Assembly: GCA_031841125.1 (NCBI GenBank)
Contig: CM063114.1
Location: 37,655,574-37,719,573 of the forward strand
Length of the DNA stretch: 64,000 nt
Direction of reading: 5' to 3'
Source of the DNA: Acanthococcus lagerstroemiae
Lineage: Eukaryota; Arthropoda; Insecta; Hemiptera; Eriococcidae
A program made the position numbers and the translations under genes. The notes under the pieces were generated by a model. That model saw nothing but the letters and a program-made list of their open reading frames with translations. It made no database searches and had not been told where the DNA came from. Position 1 is the first letter of the stretch; every line of letters begins with the position of its first letter. Of this stretch, positions 1 to 12,138 are shown piece after piece.

Positions 1-1200
1 TTACAAAAGAAACTTCATGACTGACTTCCCAATATCACTGCTATCAACTAAGAAAGTATAGTATACAAAAAACCAAGAGTTGGCAACGGTATATTCGCGT
101 AGCAATGTTATTTTACGTTTACTCATATCAACACTTCTGGCAGATAACAGAGTTCTGGAAATGAACTACATGCTCAAATAAGCCATGGTCGGTTAAGTTC
201 TCCACCATTCTGCATTTTTCGTGTGAATGCAGAAAAGGCAAATATCCTGTAGGTGCATCAACACTTCCATTTAGAATACGTAAAATCTGCATTCTTATTT
301 TGATCATAACCATACTGTGTATGAAGGGTACTCACGGAAAACATCGTTCATTTTTCAGCGCGCAGGATCCTCAGTAAACGTATTTTCGTTGCAGCAAGGG
401 AATGCATTTTCTTCACGACCATCACGAGGTTGGAAAGTTTCACCAGTTTCATCTTCAGGATGAATACATAATACATCTGTTCCTAATTAGGGGCAGAGGA
501 GGAACTAAAAATTAAAGTTAAATTTCTAAAATTTATAGACAAAAATTTGGCTGAAAATTCGAATACCTCTGACGCATCTTCTTTACGAAGTTGGGAGGTT
601 TTACTTGTTTCACTTTCAGGATGAACACATATAATATACGTCTGTTCTTAATTAGAAGTAGAGAGAGAGAGAGAGAGAGAGAAATAAACGGAAATGTTGA
701 AGTTATAAGATTTGTAAAGAAAAATTTGGCTGAAAATTTGGACACCTACTTTCTTTTTCTAAGAATCCATGTGCAGTTGAAATGGACGGTTTGGATTCAC
801 GTGATTTTGGTTTTAAAAAACTCATCGAATTTTGATACACCATCGAAACTTTCTTTTCTCCGTCCTCTCTTTCGCTAACGGTTTGTATTCAGCTCCGTTT
901 AATTTCTTTCTTTCTTCCATTTAAAAAAAAAACAACAAAAAACAGGACACCAAAAACAAAGCGTGTACTATCACAAACACCAAGTTCGATAATAACGGAT
1001 TAATTGTGCTGGTAAACAATAAGGAAATTAACAAAAATCATAACTTTAACTCCACAGCAAAACAAAATGGCAATTGAATTTTCAAAAGTTTGTCATATGA
1101 CAATACTTCAAACCAGTTTTTTCAAGACCGTTTTGTTAGTTTTGTCAATGACATAACGAAACAAAGAAACCGATAACAAAATAACTAGGGAACTAGAAAC
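1..1200. other. Intergenic sequence without a recognised gene
   Basis: No recognisable protein family. A minus-strand open frame at 128-313 (61 codons, His/Cys-containing C-terminus) has a plausible composition but no family I know and no convincing splice context. It could be a terminal exon of a gene starting outside the window or chance. The stretch also holds a direct duplication (405-750) and a GA microsatellite (661-682). Confidence 0.4.
405..750. repeat. Two-copy direct duplication, about 161 bp offset
   Basis: The segment from about 405 and the segment from about 567 share a run of matching blocks: a TTCAGGATGAA.ACATA block, a CTGTTC.TAATTAG block about 25 bp later, and an AAAAATTTGGCTGAAAAT block near each end. 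Copy 2 has gained an 11-unit GA microsatellite at 661-682. Divergence is moderate, so this is an old local duplication. Confidence 0.6.
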
Positions 1201-1259
1201 AGAGGGTATAGTTGGCATATCTGCCATGTTTGTTCCTTGCGTTATCATCATGTTATCAT

Positions 1260-1390
1260 GGGCTAGTTGTACAATAGAGAGTTATCGTCTTATCATAAAC
1301 TCGGGGTTAACTTCCCGAATTCGGCGAGTTAGTCGAAACATGAAGTTAACGATCACGCGATAATTAACTCCCTATTGTACAACTGGCCCC
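1260..1390. mobile_element. Short MITE-like element with terminal inverted repeats
   Basis: The left end (GGGCTAGTTGTACAATAGAG) and the reverse complement of the right end (GGGGCCAGTTGTACAATAGG) match closely over more than 20 bp and enclose about 90 bp without an ORF. No clear target duplication is visible. This is the structure expected of a non-autonomous DNA transposon. The superfamily is not determined. Confidence 0.6.
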
Positions 1391-1531
1391 ATATAGGAAA
1401 CAAACATGCGACGGACGTCGATTATACCCCTAATACACTGGATAAAACGAAATGAAAATAAATTAAATTAGGTATGACTAAAAACTGGAAAGGTATGAAA
1501 TATAGGGTATGTATCATCTTATACATATCTA

Positions 1532-1690
1532 AAGTCTGGTCCAATTAAGAAACATAATTTGCAACCCGCAATACACATTGATAATGAGCATTCTCAAGTT
1601 GGAGGGGAAGGACGAGTTCAAGACCACGTCATCAGCGCCGTGAAAAAATTATGTTTCTTAACTGAACCCAAAACTGGACAAGACTAACTT
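1532..1690. mobile_element. MITE with TA target (family IV, copy 1)
   Basis: Starts AAGTCTGGTCC.ATTAAGAAACATAA and ends with the inverted counterpart. It is flanked by TA on both sides, as in Tc1/mariner-type elements. A second copy lies at 3037-3183, which supports a mobile family. This copy carries about a dozen extra bases near its right end, and its right TA is shared with the next element. Confidence 0.65.
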
Positions 1691-1692
1691 TA

Positions 1693-1889
1693 TAGTCCGT
1701 TCCAGATAAGAGTATCAAAAACCTATAGAAAATGCGGTATCAGTGGGGTGAAGGGAAGCGCGAAATTCACACTGCGCGTGTCAAGCAGCAGAAAACGCTG
1801 CTCGTCTCTCATTGGTCGTGAAAACGACGCGCCGACACTCAACGTTGTGGTCGCCCCGGAGGTTTTTGATACTCTTCTGGAACGAACTA
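1693..1889. mobile_element. MITE with TA target (family V)
   Basis: The left end (TAGTCCGTTCCAGATAAGAG) and the inverted right end (TAGTTCGTTCCAGAAGAG) continue into a shared TATCAAAAACCT, giving terminal inverted repeats of about 33 bp. Both sides carry TA, the Tc1/mariner signature. The interior is short and more GC-rich than the surroundings, with no ORF. Confidence 0.7.
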
Positions 1890-2227
1890 TAGACAATAAA
1901 GTTTTTTGCTAGTTGCTCAGCACTATCCCGTTTACACGCAAGACAATAAATTTTTTATCAACTGTATAGAAAATACAAAACTTTGAAAACACTTTCACAA
2001 TAAATTCCGCCTAATGACTAAATTTGATAAGAAAAACGCTATCACTAACGACAACCAATCAGAATCGTACTAGCAGTCACGGGATGAGAAACTATCGAGA
2101 CACCAAAAAAAGTTGCCCGGGTCTCAACTTTAGTTTCCTGAAAACAGTTTGCTTTCTCGCCTGTTTACATGAAGCAACTGGCAAAAAACTTTACTGACTA
2201 GTAGACACCAAAGTGTCCCCGTGTAAA

Positions 2228-2735
2228 CCTAGCTTTAAGTAAAAAAATGCTCAAACGACATAAATGTGACCTACGAGGAAGAAAAAGGGACCTGTCCGCA
2301 AAAAAATCATTTTTGTGATAACAACTGTTTTTGACTAATTTTTGGCCGCTCTTTCGCGTGGTGTTGGTCAAAAAAATTCTAAAAAATTTTTCCAAACTGC
2401 TGTAAGTTTTCAAAGTTGAGTGTCTCATAACGAGAAAACCGTTATCAATTTTGTTTATCGACTCTCCTGTAAAATTTACATTTTTGCGCACAGGTCCCTT
2501 TCGTCCTGGCAGGTCAAATATGTTGACAAAATGAGTCATTAGTATCATTGGAAAGAGCGTAAAAAGAATTTTTTTTTTAATTGGGCCTCCGATTCAAAAA
2601 ATATGTACCTACGTTGAAAAAAGCTTATGAGTAGACACTGTGTCTGTAAACCAGCACTAGTCATTAGCTTTTAATGTTACATTTTCTCTAAAAACAGATT
2701 TTGTCACTTGAGCATTATTGGCTTAACAACGTCCA
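2228..2735. mobile_element. MITE family I, copy 1, interrupted by a family II element
   Basis: The ends carry the family I inverted repeat (right end reads ...TTAACAACGTCCA) and the interior holds the family's shared blocks (ACAAAATGAGT, AATTGGGC..CCGATTCAAAA, AACAGATTTTGTC). It is split at 2265-2516 by another element. The left boundary is approximate because that terminus is diverged. Confidence 0.6.
2265..2516. mobile_element. MITE family II, copy a, nested in family I
   Basis: Begins TGTGACCTACGAGGAAG and ends with the inverted CCTGGCAGGTCA. The inner part of the inverted repeat (AGGGACCTG.GCGCAAAAA) is conserved at both ends. It is about 252 bp with no ORF. It sits inside family I copy 1, so it inserted later. 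Other copies are at 3995-4231 and 59585-59832. Confidence 0.7.
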
Positions 2736-3036
2736 TATGAGAGGATTAGAATCAAAACTCATCACACTTGCCCAAAATGTCATCATTACTGAGAATTATA
2801 GAGGCAACAGTGGTTTACATTTTTTTTTTAACGCGTGTTACATTGCAGTATTACAAGATAACAAGATTTGTATTGTCAGACTTATCTAAATAAATAAATC
2901 CAAGTGAAGACATACACCATTTTATTTCGGCTCACATTGTGCCTGTGGATGCCGAATCCGACTATGCAGAGCGTACGGCATAGCCAAGTGTGAGTTTTGA
3001 TTCTCACTAACACTTTCACAGTTACATAATATATTA

Positions 3037-3183
3037 AAGTATGGTCCGGTTAAGAAACATGACTGGTTACCCGCAATACACAGCGATATATGATGGGTAT
3101 TTTGAAGTTGGAGGTGGAGGACAAGTTCAAGAACACGTTATCAGCGCCATGAAAAAATTATGTTTCTTAACTGGAACAGACTT
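3037..3183. mobile_element. MITE with TA target (family IV, copy 2)
   Basis: A 147 bp element with inverted ends (AAGTATGGTCCGGTTAAGAA; right end inverted AAGTCTGTTCCAGTTAAGAA) flanked by TA. It is about 80 percent similar by eye to copy 1 at 1532-1690, including the central GTTGGAG.GG..GGAC.AGTTCAAGA block. Confidence 0.7.
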
Positions 3184-3487
3184 TAGTCACATTATGATGG
3201 AAGTAATGCCTTTCAATACTAACTTGCCTTGGTTATGTTGTAGTACTTTTTTTCTGCACCAGATGGTGTTCTTATACCCTGAAAATCTGCTGTCCCAGTT
3301 TTTGGTAAGCGTGAGTTTCAATCCTAATAACTCCCCCCCCCCCCATATGATTCTATATGTAGTTTCAACAAGAAATTTAATACGGATGTTAATATTTTGA
3401 TTATAGTTCATTTGTTCCCATCTTCTATCATGAATGCGAATTTTTCTATCATCAAGATGATACCACTGATCAAACAACTATCTCAAC

Positions 3488-3736
3488 TGGACGCCGTTTA
3501 ACAAAAGGGAACTGACCCACATTTGTAAACAAAATGAGGTAAGTATCGTTAGAGAGAGCGAAAAAAGTAGAATTTTTCAAAATTGGGCCCCCGATTCAAA
3601 AATGTGTACTCACGTTGAAAAATGCTTATCAGTAAACGCAATGCCATATAGTTTCTACATGGCACTTGAACTTCAAATCACGTGTTCTCAAAAAGTGGAT
3701 TTTGTGGGTTAGTTCCGTTTTGTTAAACAGCGTCCA
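3488..3736. mobile_element. MITE family I, copy 2 (best preserved)
   Basis: A 249 bp element with terminal inverted repeats of about 33 bp. Left TGGACGCCGTTTAACAAAAG and inverted right TGGACGCTGTTTAACAAAAC continue into shared GGAACT.ACCCACA. The interior is AT-rich without a usable ORF. This copy is uninterrupted and serves as a reference for the six other copies in the window. Confidence 0.8.
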
Positions 3737-3832
3737 ACTATGCGCGCTCAAGTATTGTTATTAGAATCAGTGTAGCTGTGCATGGATGACAAAAAGGAAT
3801 AAAAAGTGAAAATATTGATAAAATTGTAATTA

Positions 3833-4290
3833 TGGACGCTAGCAAAACGGACTTAAGCAAGATTTGTTGACAAAATGAATTATTATTAGATATCCTTGAA
3901 AAAAGCTTAAAAAGTAGAATTTTTCCTACTTGGGCCCCGACACAAAAATGTGTATCCGCATTGAAAAGAGCGTATCAGTAAAAGCTATGTCATATGTGAC
4001 CTGCCAGGAAGAGAGGGACCTGAGCGCAAAAATGTAAAAAATTGATAACGTTTTCACGGGAGACACTAAACTTTAAAGACTTACAGCAGTTTGGGAGAAT
4101 TTTTTAGAATTTTTTCAGTATCACCACGCGAAAGAGCGGCCAAAAATTAGTCAAAAACAGTTGTTATTATTATAAAAATGATTTCTTTTTTTTTTTTTTG
4201 CGCACAGGTCCCTTTCTCCTGGCAGGTCACATTATGGCTCTTGAACTTTGAATCATATGTTCTTAAAAAAACAGATTTTGTCGCTTGCGT
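3833..4290. mobile_element. MITE family I, copy 3, interrupted by a family II element
   Basis: The left end TGGACGCTAGCAAAACGG and the internal ACAAAATGAAT...CTTGAACTTTGAATCATATG..CAGATTTTGTC blocks match copy 2. The right terminus is damaged after GTCGCTTGCG. A family II element occupies 3995-4231. Confidence 0.65.
3995..4231. mobile_element. MITE family II, copy b, nested in family I
   Basis: A 237 bp element with near-perfect terminal inverted repeats: left TGTGACCTGCCAGGAAGAG, inverted right TGTGACCTGCCAGGAGAAAG, then shared GGGACCTG.GCGCAAAAA. It interrupts family I copy 3 at a different internal site from copy a, so the two nestings are independent events. Confidence 0.75.
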
Positions 4291-4337
4291 CTAGGCCGCA
4301 CACGTCCGTTGGGCTGCTGGTTCCGCGTGCCAGACCG

Positions 4338-4603
4338 AGCAAAGATAAGCAAAAAGCTCCCAAGCGACAAAATCTGTTTCTTGAGAAAACGCAACATTAA
4401 ACGCCAATGAATAATGCGAGCTTATAGGGGCTCATGGACATAGCGCTTACTGATAAGCTTTTTTCAACGTGGATACACTTTTTTATGCCGGGGCCCAATT
4501 TTTAAGAATTCTACTTTTTACGTTTTTTCCAACGATACTATAATAACTCATTTTGTTAACAAATGTCATTTGGGGTTGGAAACTTTTTGTTTAACAGCGG
4601 CCA
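4338..4603. mobile_element. MITE family I, copy 4 (reverse orientation)
   Basis: The shared blocks appear in reverse order relative to copy 2 (AAGCGACAAAATCTG first, ACTCATTTTGTTAACAAATG last). The right end TTAACAGCGGCCA is a diverged terminus. The left terminus is not clean, and about 50 bp of unrelated GC-richer sequence lies between copies 3 and 4. Confidence 0.6.
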
Positions 4604-4604
4604 C

Positions 4605-4858
4605 TTGGACGCTATTAAGCAAAAACCACCCAAGCGACAAAATCTGTTTTTTGAGAAAATGTAACATTAAAAGCAAATGAATAATGCCGGTTTATGGACG
4701 TAGCGTTTACTGATGAGTTTTTTTCGACGTGGATACACATTTTTGCATGGGGGGGGGGGGAATTTAAACATTCTACTTTTTACGCTCTTTCCAATGATAC
4801 TAATAACTCATTTTGTCAACAAATGTCGTTGGGGCGGTTTTTGCTTTACAGCGTCCAA
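4605..4858. mobile_element. MITE family I, copy 5 (reverse orientation)
   Basis: A 254 bp element. Left TTGGACGCTATTAAGCAAAA and inverted right TTGGACGCTGTAAAGCAAAA are terminal inverted repeats. The interior shows the uninterrupted GCGTTTACTGATGAG site that a hAT-like element has entered in copy 6 at 28.6 kb. It abuts copy 4 directly. Confidence 0.75.
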
Positions 4859-6074
4859 TATATACTAAGCGACTTAACAGATAGGAAGACAAAATGAGAA
4901 AAAATAATTCTGTCAAGACAAAACCAAACCATACAAAAATGACAGAAGTCCAAACATGACAAAACTCATGATATCATCGTCCGACAAAAGGACGAAAAAC
5001 CCTTTGTCTAATATCACTGCGGAATAATCATGAAAATAATTATTGTCGACGGCAAAGTTTTCCTTTTTCGTTTTTCTCACAGTGAAGGGAAAAAAGGATT
5101 AAGAGAAATTTGAGGCCTCTACACTTTTGCAGCTATAAGCAGTTGTTTACCTTGCCTATTTGTAAATTCAACCCCGACTGAAAGTATACAACAGTTCGAC
5201 TGATTCCTCCCAGAAAATAAAACGTCAAGTTTGGAACTGCAGCCACCCAGTTTTCACGACGATGAAGTAACAAGCTCTGTGACAATGCAAAATAAATGCG
5301 CATCCTTTCGAAAGACGTGTGATGTAACACCTACAGAGCTGAATATAACCAATTCTGTGCACAGCTGTTCATCACATTTTGTCTCTTGATTGACTTACTA
5401 AGCTTCCCTTATCCGAACGGAGCGTTTTCTTCCCAGAAGTGAGTTGAAAATATTTTCTAACAAATAAGAAAGTAATTCTGTAAGTACCATATCAAAAGCC
5501 CCAAGTTTAATTATCTTTAAAGCATCGAATTTTTTGGCTTCCGTAGCGTATCTTCGACGTTAGTTACAGGATAAAGAATGTCGTCGAAAAAGGAAGGCGT
5601 GACAGCAAGACTAGCGAGAAAAACGAAAAAAGAATTTGACAGATACAATGAAAAGAAACATTTACAAAGACTAAGTATAATCTGTTTCCACTTGATTTAA
5701 CCGCAAAATACTACGAAACAATGAACGAACTTCATTCTTCCGATTGAATGTGTTTCGATATTTGGTAAAATTCCAAAAATTCTTTTTGTACGATTTTATA
5801 CATTTTTCCTGTATATTTATTACGAACTCGTTCGGTATGCAAAGTATTATTTGTTAACAATAAACAAGTACCTAATGAATTTGGAGTTTCATTTACTAGC
5901 ATATTAAAGGTGTTATTTCGGCCTACGCATTACCAACTTTGTTAAACAAAGCTTCTTGTCTCCAGCATTTTTTTATATTGTCTCGTGTGCCACACCAATT
6001 TTTTCTCGCAGGCATCATTTTCTGTCCACCTGGATCAAATAACATTCGCCTCATGGTTCAGAGTCAGAAACCCC
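4859..6074. other. Intergenic, nothing recognised
   Basis: About 1.2 kb of AT-rich sequence. Short open frames on both strands lack recognisable domains, splice context or codon structure. I see no repeat boundary or RNA gene here. Confidence 0.4.
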
Positions 6075-6278
6075 CATAGGCATAGCTAGAACTTTTTCAA
6101 GGAGGGGGCAAACAGGTAGAATTCGTGCAGGTGCAAGTCGCTGCTTTGCTATCAGTGTGGCACCAGTCACACATTTTTTGGCTAATTTCGAAAATAATCT
6201 TGTGAGCACTGGAACATCATTTTTTTCAAAATCCAGGGGAGGCAATTGCCCCCCTGCCCCTCGCTGGTTAAACCTATG
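6075..6278. mobile_element. hAT-like non-autonomous element with perfect 8-bp target duplication
   Basis: The element starts CATAGGCATAGCTAG, ends with the inverted counterpart (CTGGTTAAACCTATG), and is flanked on both sides by GAAACCCC, an exact 8-bp duplication typical of hAT transposons. The 204 bp interior has GGGGGCAAA and TGCCCCCC blocks near its two ends and no transposase. Confidence 0.75.
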
Positions 6279-6989
6279 GAAACCCCCTTCCTACAAGATT
6301 TGTTGAGAAAATGACTCGTGAGAACTATTTTCGGAAACTTCGTTTATTCTGATATAGAACTAATAGCTATTTCTAAAACTCATTCATCCGACCAAAATAA
6401 GATACCGTTTGTTAATTCCTCTCTTGTCCTGAAGAAGTATTTTCAATTTCATCCACCGCCTCGTGAATTTCAATTTTCATGTTCTAGTTTCAAAGCCAGT
6501 CAGTTTAAGTTGACTGGTTCTTAGGTTTGTAGAATCAGCTGACACTGACAAATGCTTTCACAGGACTGAAGACTCAATATTGTATTGTCTTACCATCGTT
6601 GCTGATGACTTGTCGTCCTACATTTCATACGTCCACTGTCCAGTTGTAGTTCCATACTGCACCGAAAGCATTACCAATAATCTACATAACATCTACTAAA
6701 AAACTGCAAGCCTTCAATATTATTTAAGAATAATATATTTCAATTCTGCATTTTTATGACAACTTACCATGACTTGACTTTTTTTAATAGAGACAATACA
6801 ACGAACCAAATGTTTGTTGTTATTTCTGGGATACATACACAGAAACACCCATTTATGTATGGAGTTTCGTACTTGGAATAAGGGTTAACATTTCAATTAG
6901 AGATACAGAAGGTTCGGAAAAAAATGATGTTGCCATTCTTTCGAACTCACTTAAGCCGATTATAAGAAAAAAACACGCTGTAGTCAAGT

Positions 6990-8513
6990 CTAGTATCTGC
7001 GATGTCTACTTCTGTTAGCAGAGGACGAGCGAGATCTTCGAGAGCTGCGATCTCTGGATTTACTTCTGGATCTAAACACATGAAACAGGAATTCACTTTC
7101 GTCAGTTGTCTGCTTCAACGGAATATTTATAATAGGTGATGTTCGTAAATCTTACCTTCGGCTGCCCTTCTTCCGTCGACTGTACAGATAGCGACGTAGA
7201 TCTCGCGATATCGGCTTCAAGTGCATGAAATTGCAGAATCCACTTCGAGTACATTCACTATCAACATTATACAACTTGTTTTCAACTCTATAATCGTGAA
7301 CATGATTTCAAGAACTAGACGAGATTATTAAAAAAATGGCCAAGTGCCATAGAGATCAACTGATGGAGGATGACATAGACCAAAAAAAAACCTTACTTTT
7401 TTCAGTCTGCTATGTCATTCAACTTTCGTGGCACTTTGGACACTTTTCTCATAATACTGTCCAACGACAGAGGGGCAAATTTTGTTAATACGCACCCCAT
7501 TTCATACTGACGGCAGCATGCTTCTCGGAAATCGGTTACCGGGCTCAACTCAGCGTAAACAGGTCGTCCGCCAAACCAACGATTATTCAAATCATTCACT
7601 GCTCTTTCGGCATCTTCTTCTCTTCGAAACTGAGGTAAAGAATCACAAAATTCGGTTAGAAGGGTTTTATTTCACAGCTCGTGAAATATTCACAAGATAT
7701 CTGCTGTACCTTGATATACACATTGCCCACCAGATGATCTCCAAGATTGTCACACACATTCATCTCCTCGATTTCCCCGTACTGCGAAACAAAATGAACA
7801 CTTCATCAAATGGAGGACGAACTGAATTTCAAAAATACAATGAAACTAATGAATGAGAATACTAACCTTATCTTCGCATTCAACAAACACATCCTCGAAA
7901 AAATTGTCATAATGTTCTTGCATCTCCTCATCAGAAACGTTCGAGACCACTGTAAAACAGGAAATATATAATCTCAATCACATCCAGAATGGGTGAATAT
8001 TTGAAACGCTTCGTACACTAAGCAATCAAATTACATTTCGTTTAGCGTATGTTCTCTGACCACTTGCAAAATAATCACAACCAAAAGAGCCAGTTTTAAA
8101 ACCGAAATGCATAAGATAATTAATCAAGAAATTCCCTTACAATGAGATCCATCGGCAGATTTGGCTGAGTTCTGCGGATTCACGTACAGATTTTGCAGCA
8201 AGACTGTCTGTAAATTGAAACCATAGAAGTTAATTGTTATTCGATGGACCACAATCAAATAGTTGAACGGGTACAGAGCGTTACAACTCACTTGACTGAA
8301 TGTTGGCTTGTTATGGATCCGGGAACACCTGTCTCCGTGTCTACATGCTCCAATTTTGAAGTAAAAACTACAGTTGACTCTATACAAACAGAAACATTGG
8401 TTTTTGTTTCTGAGTACATTTCAATAACGATAATGAGCCGATTAGTTGAATCGCCATTGTAACACTTACTTATCCTTTTCAGTTCCGAAAATACTCGCAA
8501 GGTATTCGGCCAT
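6990..8513 (-). CDS. U2AF1: Splicing factor U2AF small subunit (U2AF35)
   Basis: Encodes the small subunit of the U2AF heterodimer, which reads the AG at 3' splice sites in the nucleus. Eight coding exons on the minus strand join in frame to 223 aa: 8470-8513, 8292-8379, 8141-8207, 7867-7949, 7710-7781, 7496-7629, 7156-7257, 6990-7071. All introns have GT/AG ends. Residues 1-14 form the usual [14 protein letters not shown] start. CCCH zinc finger 1 spans 18-37 and keeps Ser34. An RRM-like UHM spans about 45-146. Zinc finger 2 follows at about 156-174, with Gln159 matching human Gln157. The protein ends in a short RS-rich tail. The family is usually 220-265 aa (human 240). The start is the only ATG before the conserved N-terminus. 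The gene is divergent from UBE2D. No broken exon was found. Function is by family knowledge; exon borders are read directly. Confidence 0.96.
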
Positions 8514-9740
<1,227 letters not shown>

Positions 9741-10140
9741 TTGCAAGTTACTTCTCCACTCAAGCAAGAAGATATTGGTTTTTTAATATTATTCTCTAAA
9801 AACTTCTATCAAACATACATTTATTTTTTAACAAATTATTCTGTACTGTATAATCTGGTTTTTACTTATATTGAATAAGGTACTTCAAAAGTGATTGAAA
9901 AGCTTGAAAGTTTTATATTTTTCTATTTTCCAAAGCTGTTAATCTGGTGAATTACAAATAGAGTCCAACAACAGTTTATCGAATGATAGGGGGAAGTAAA
10001 ATGTATAAACTACAATATGCCGTAATAAGACTTCGCGAAACAAAACAGAAATTGTCGAGTACTTTAATATTTTAATTGTAAATGTAGACTATTACACATT
10101 ATACCTATTTGTCTAAAATTCATATTGAACAATAAATGTT
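9741..10140 (+). terminator. Probable UBE2D 3' UTR and polyadenylation signal
   Basis: AT-rich sequence following the stop codon, with a canonical AATAAA at 10131-10136 about 390 bp downstream of the stop. Cleavage would be expected 10-30 bp later. Inferred from the hexamer only. Confidence 0.5.
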
Positions 10141-12138
10141 TAAAAGTAGAATTGTTGCTTCATCAAAAAGAAAACTAAAATCAAGTTACGTCCGATTTTC
10201 ACGAAGGTATTCGAACAAAGAACTCTCGCCGTTATCTCTTGCTACATTAACGTATCGTTTTGAAAACATGTTATATGTTGTTAGGTTTTTGTTGCTATTT
10301 TATTATTTTATTTGTTTAATTATTTAAAATTATGTGCAAGAGATTCCGCTGGGCGTGAAATGTATAGAATTTGTGTACAGGTTGTCCACTCAGTATTCTA
10401 AATTTTCGATTCAGTTTAATGTTAACTAGTTTTTTTTGTATGGTAGTTTATACATGCTACATTACTTTCATATTATTCATCTCCCATTCCGCAATATCGC
10501 GGATCAGTTTAATCCATCATTTTCCGAACATACAGTGATCACAGATCGATAGTTATATATTTATTTAAATTTCTCTGATGTGTTTGGAAAAGTATTTCGT
10601 AGTAGCAATTATAGAAACGTGTATTACTGAACGAAAGAAAGCGAATGTACCTTCTATGTGCGTTAATTGTGTCGATGCAAAAATACATGTAACTTTGGAA
10701 GTAACTTTATTTTTCACTAAAAGTTGGTTACAACATTGAGAAATGACTATGCGTTAAATTGTTTGCAGACAATATCAGTGAACTGAAATCTCTTTGCATG
10801 AAGCAACCTGATCGATCAACTTACATTTGTTGGACGACTATTTTGTCGTAGTATTCTCTGAGTTCAGAATGTGGTTGAAAATATAACGAGTATTTGAATA
10901 TCATGATTCGAGCAAGTTCTCTTAGCTGATGACGAATCCGTTTGGATGGGAAAGCACAGAAGAGTGAATGAGTAATACTGTTAATCACCGGTCTAGAAAT
11001 TTCCACCTTTATCTATTTATTTCGAATAGAATCTGACATTAAATTTGCATGAGAGTAATCTGTAATTATTCTCAAGTGTACCATGCTCAGCATTATGTTA
11101 TGTTAGAAAAAATTATTCGAAAAGGTGGAGCACCAAGACATTGAAAAAGCTTTCGCTGACGTTGCCGACCCATCTACATAATATGTCTATCAGTATCCGG
11201 AAAGAAGTACATTGTAAGTTCGAAATCATGTAACTGATGTCTGGCGCTGAAAAATAATACGTCAGGAGCAGCGGAGGGGAAATAAATACGTATGTATTAA
11301 CTATTCCTACGCAAATGAATTTCATCAAGTTACCGAAAGCAAAGTGCATATAGATAACAAGGTAAAGTGTTTTTTAAGTAATAAAATAAGTTTATTTAAA
11401 GTAATGAAAAATCAGTTCGAAGCTCTTATTTCAGTGCTTAGTCAAGAATGTCAAGTTCAGTGATGTCTTGGAAATTGGGTCATGGTATTTTTAAAGCAGC
11501 TGTTTCGATTAATATTCGAAAATTGTTCGTATTTATGTTTCGCAGTTCATCCTCTCACCATTGTTATGACACCAAGTACCAGTCTAAATTAGATTTGTTT
11601 GTGTTCTTTTTCATCAAATAATGCAGATCATAAAGCAAAAAATCAATTGACCCAGAGTGCAGAGGGGGCTCATAAGTATCAAAACAGTGCTGAAAATTCT
11701 TTGGTTTGAATGAGTTTTTAGTCTTTTGGGTGGGGAGGGGTCTTTCAGTGAATTGAAGAGAGGTAAGCCCAAGCCCCCCCCCCCTGTTTGTGGCCATGTA
11801 CAGAGCATTATTTGTTAGTTGAAAAGTGCGACTGGAGTATGCTACACTCTACAGTCCTATTTTCTCAAATATCATAATTTGTGAATTTCATTCGTTGTGA
11901 ATTATTTATGGAAGCGGATCACTGTCAGATATCTGTAGAAGTACGATATAAATATCGATAGCTGGCTGATGTCAAATTTTGTAAGCTGGTTGTCCCTATA
12001 TGGTTGAACAATGACTTACATTAGAAATAGCCGTGCCTTGACCAAATAGAAGATTAAATTACATTGATACAATCTGAATAAATAGGTATAGTCTTATTAA
12101 AATATTCGAAATATATCCAAACGGCCACTCACTTTTTT
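10141..12138. other. Intergenic, nothing recognised
   Basis: AT-rich sequence with short, family-less open frames on both strands. There is a poly-C tract of about 13 bp near 11777. No splice-site pairs or domains convinced me of a gene. Confidence 0.4.
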
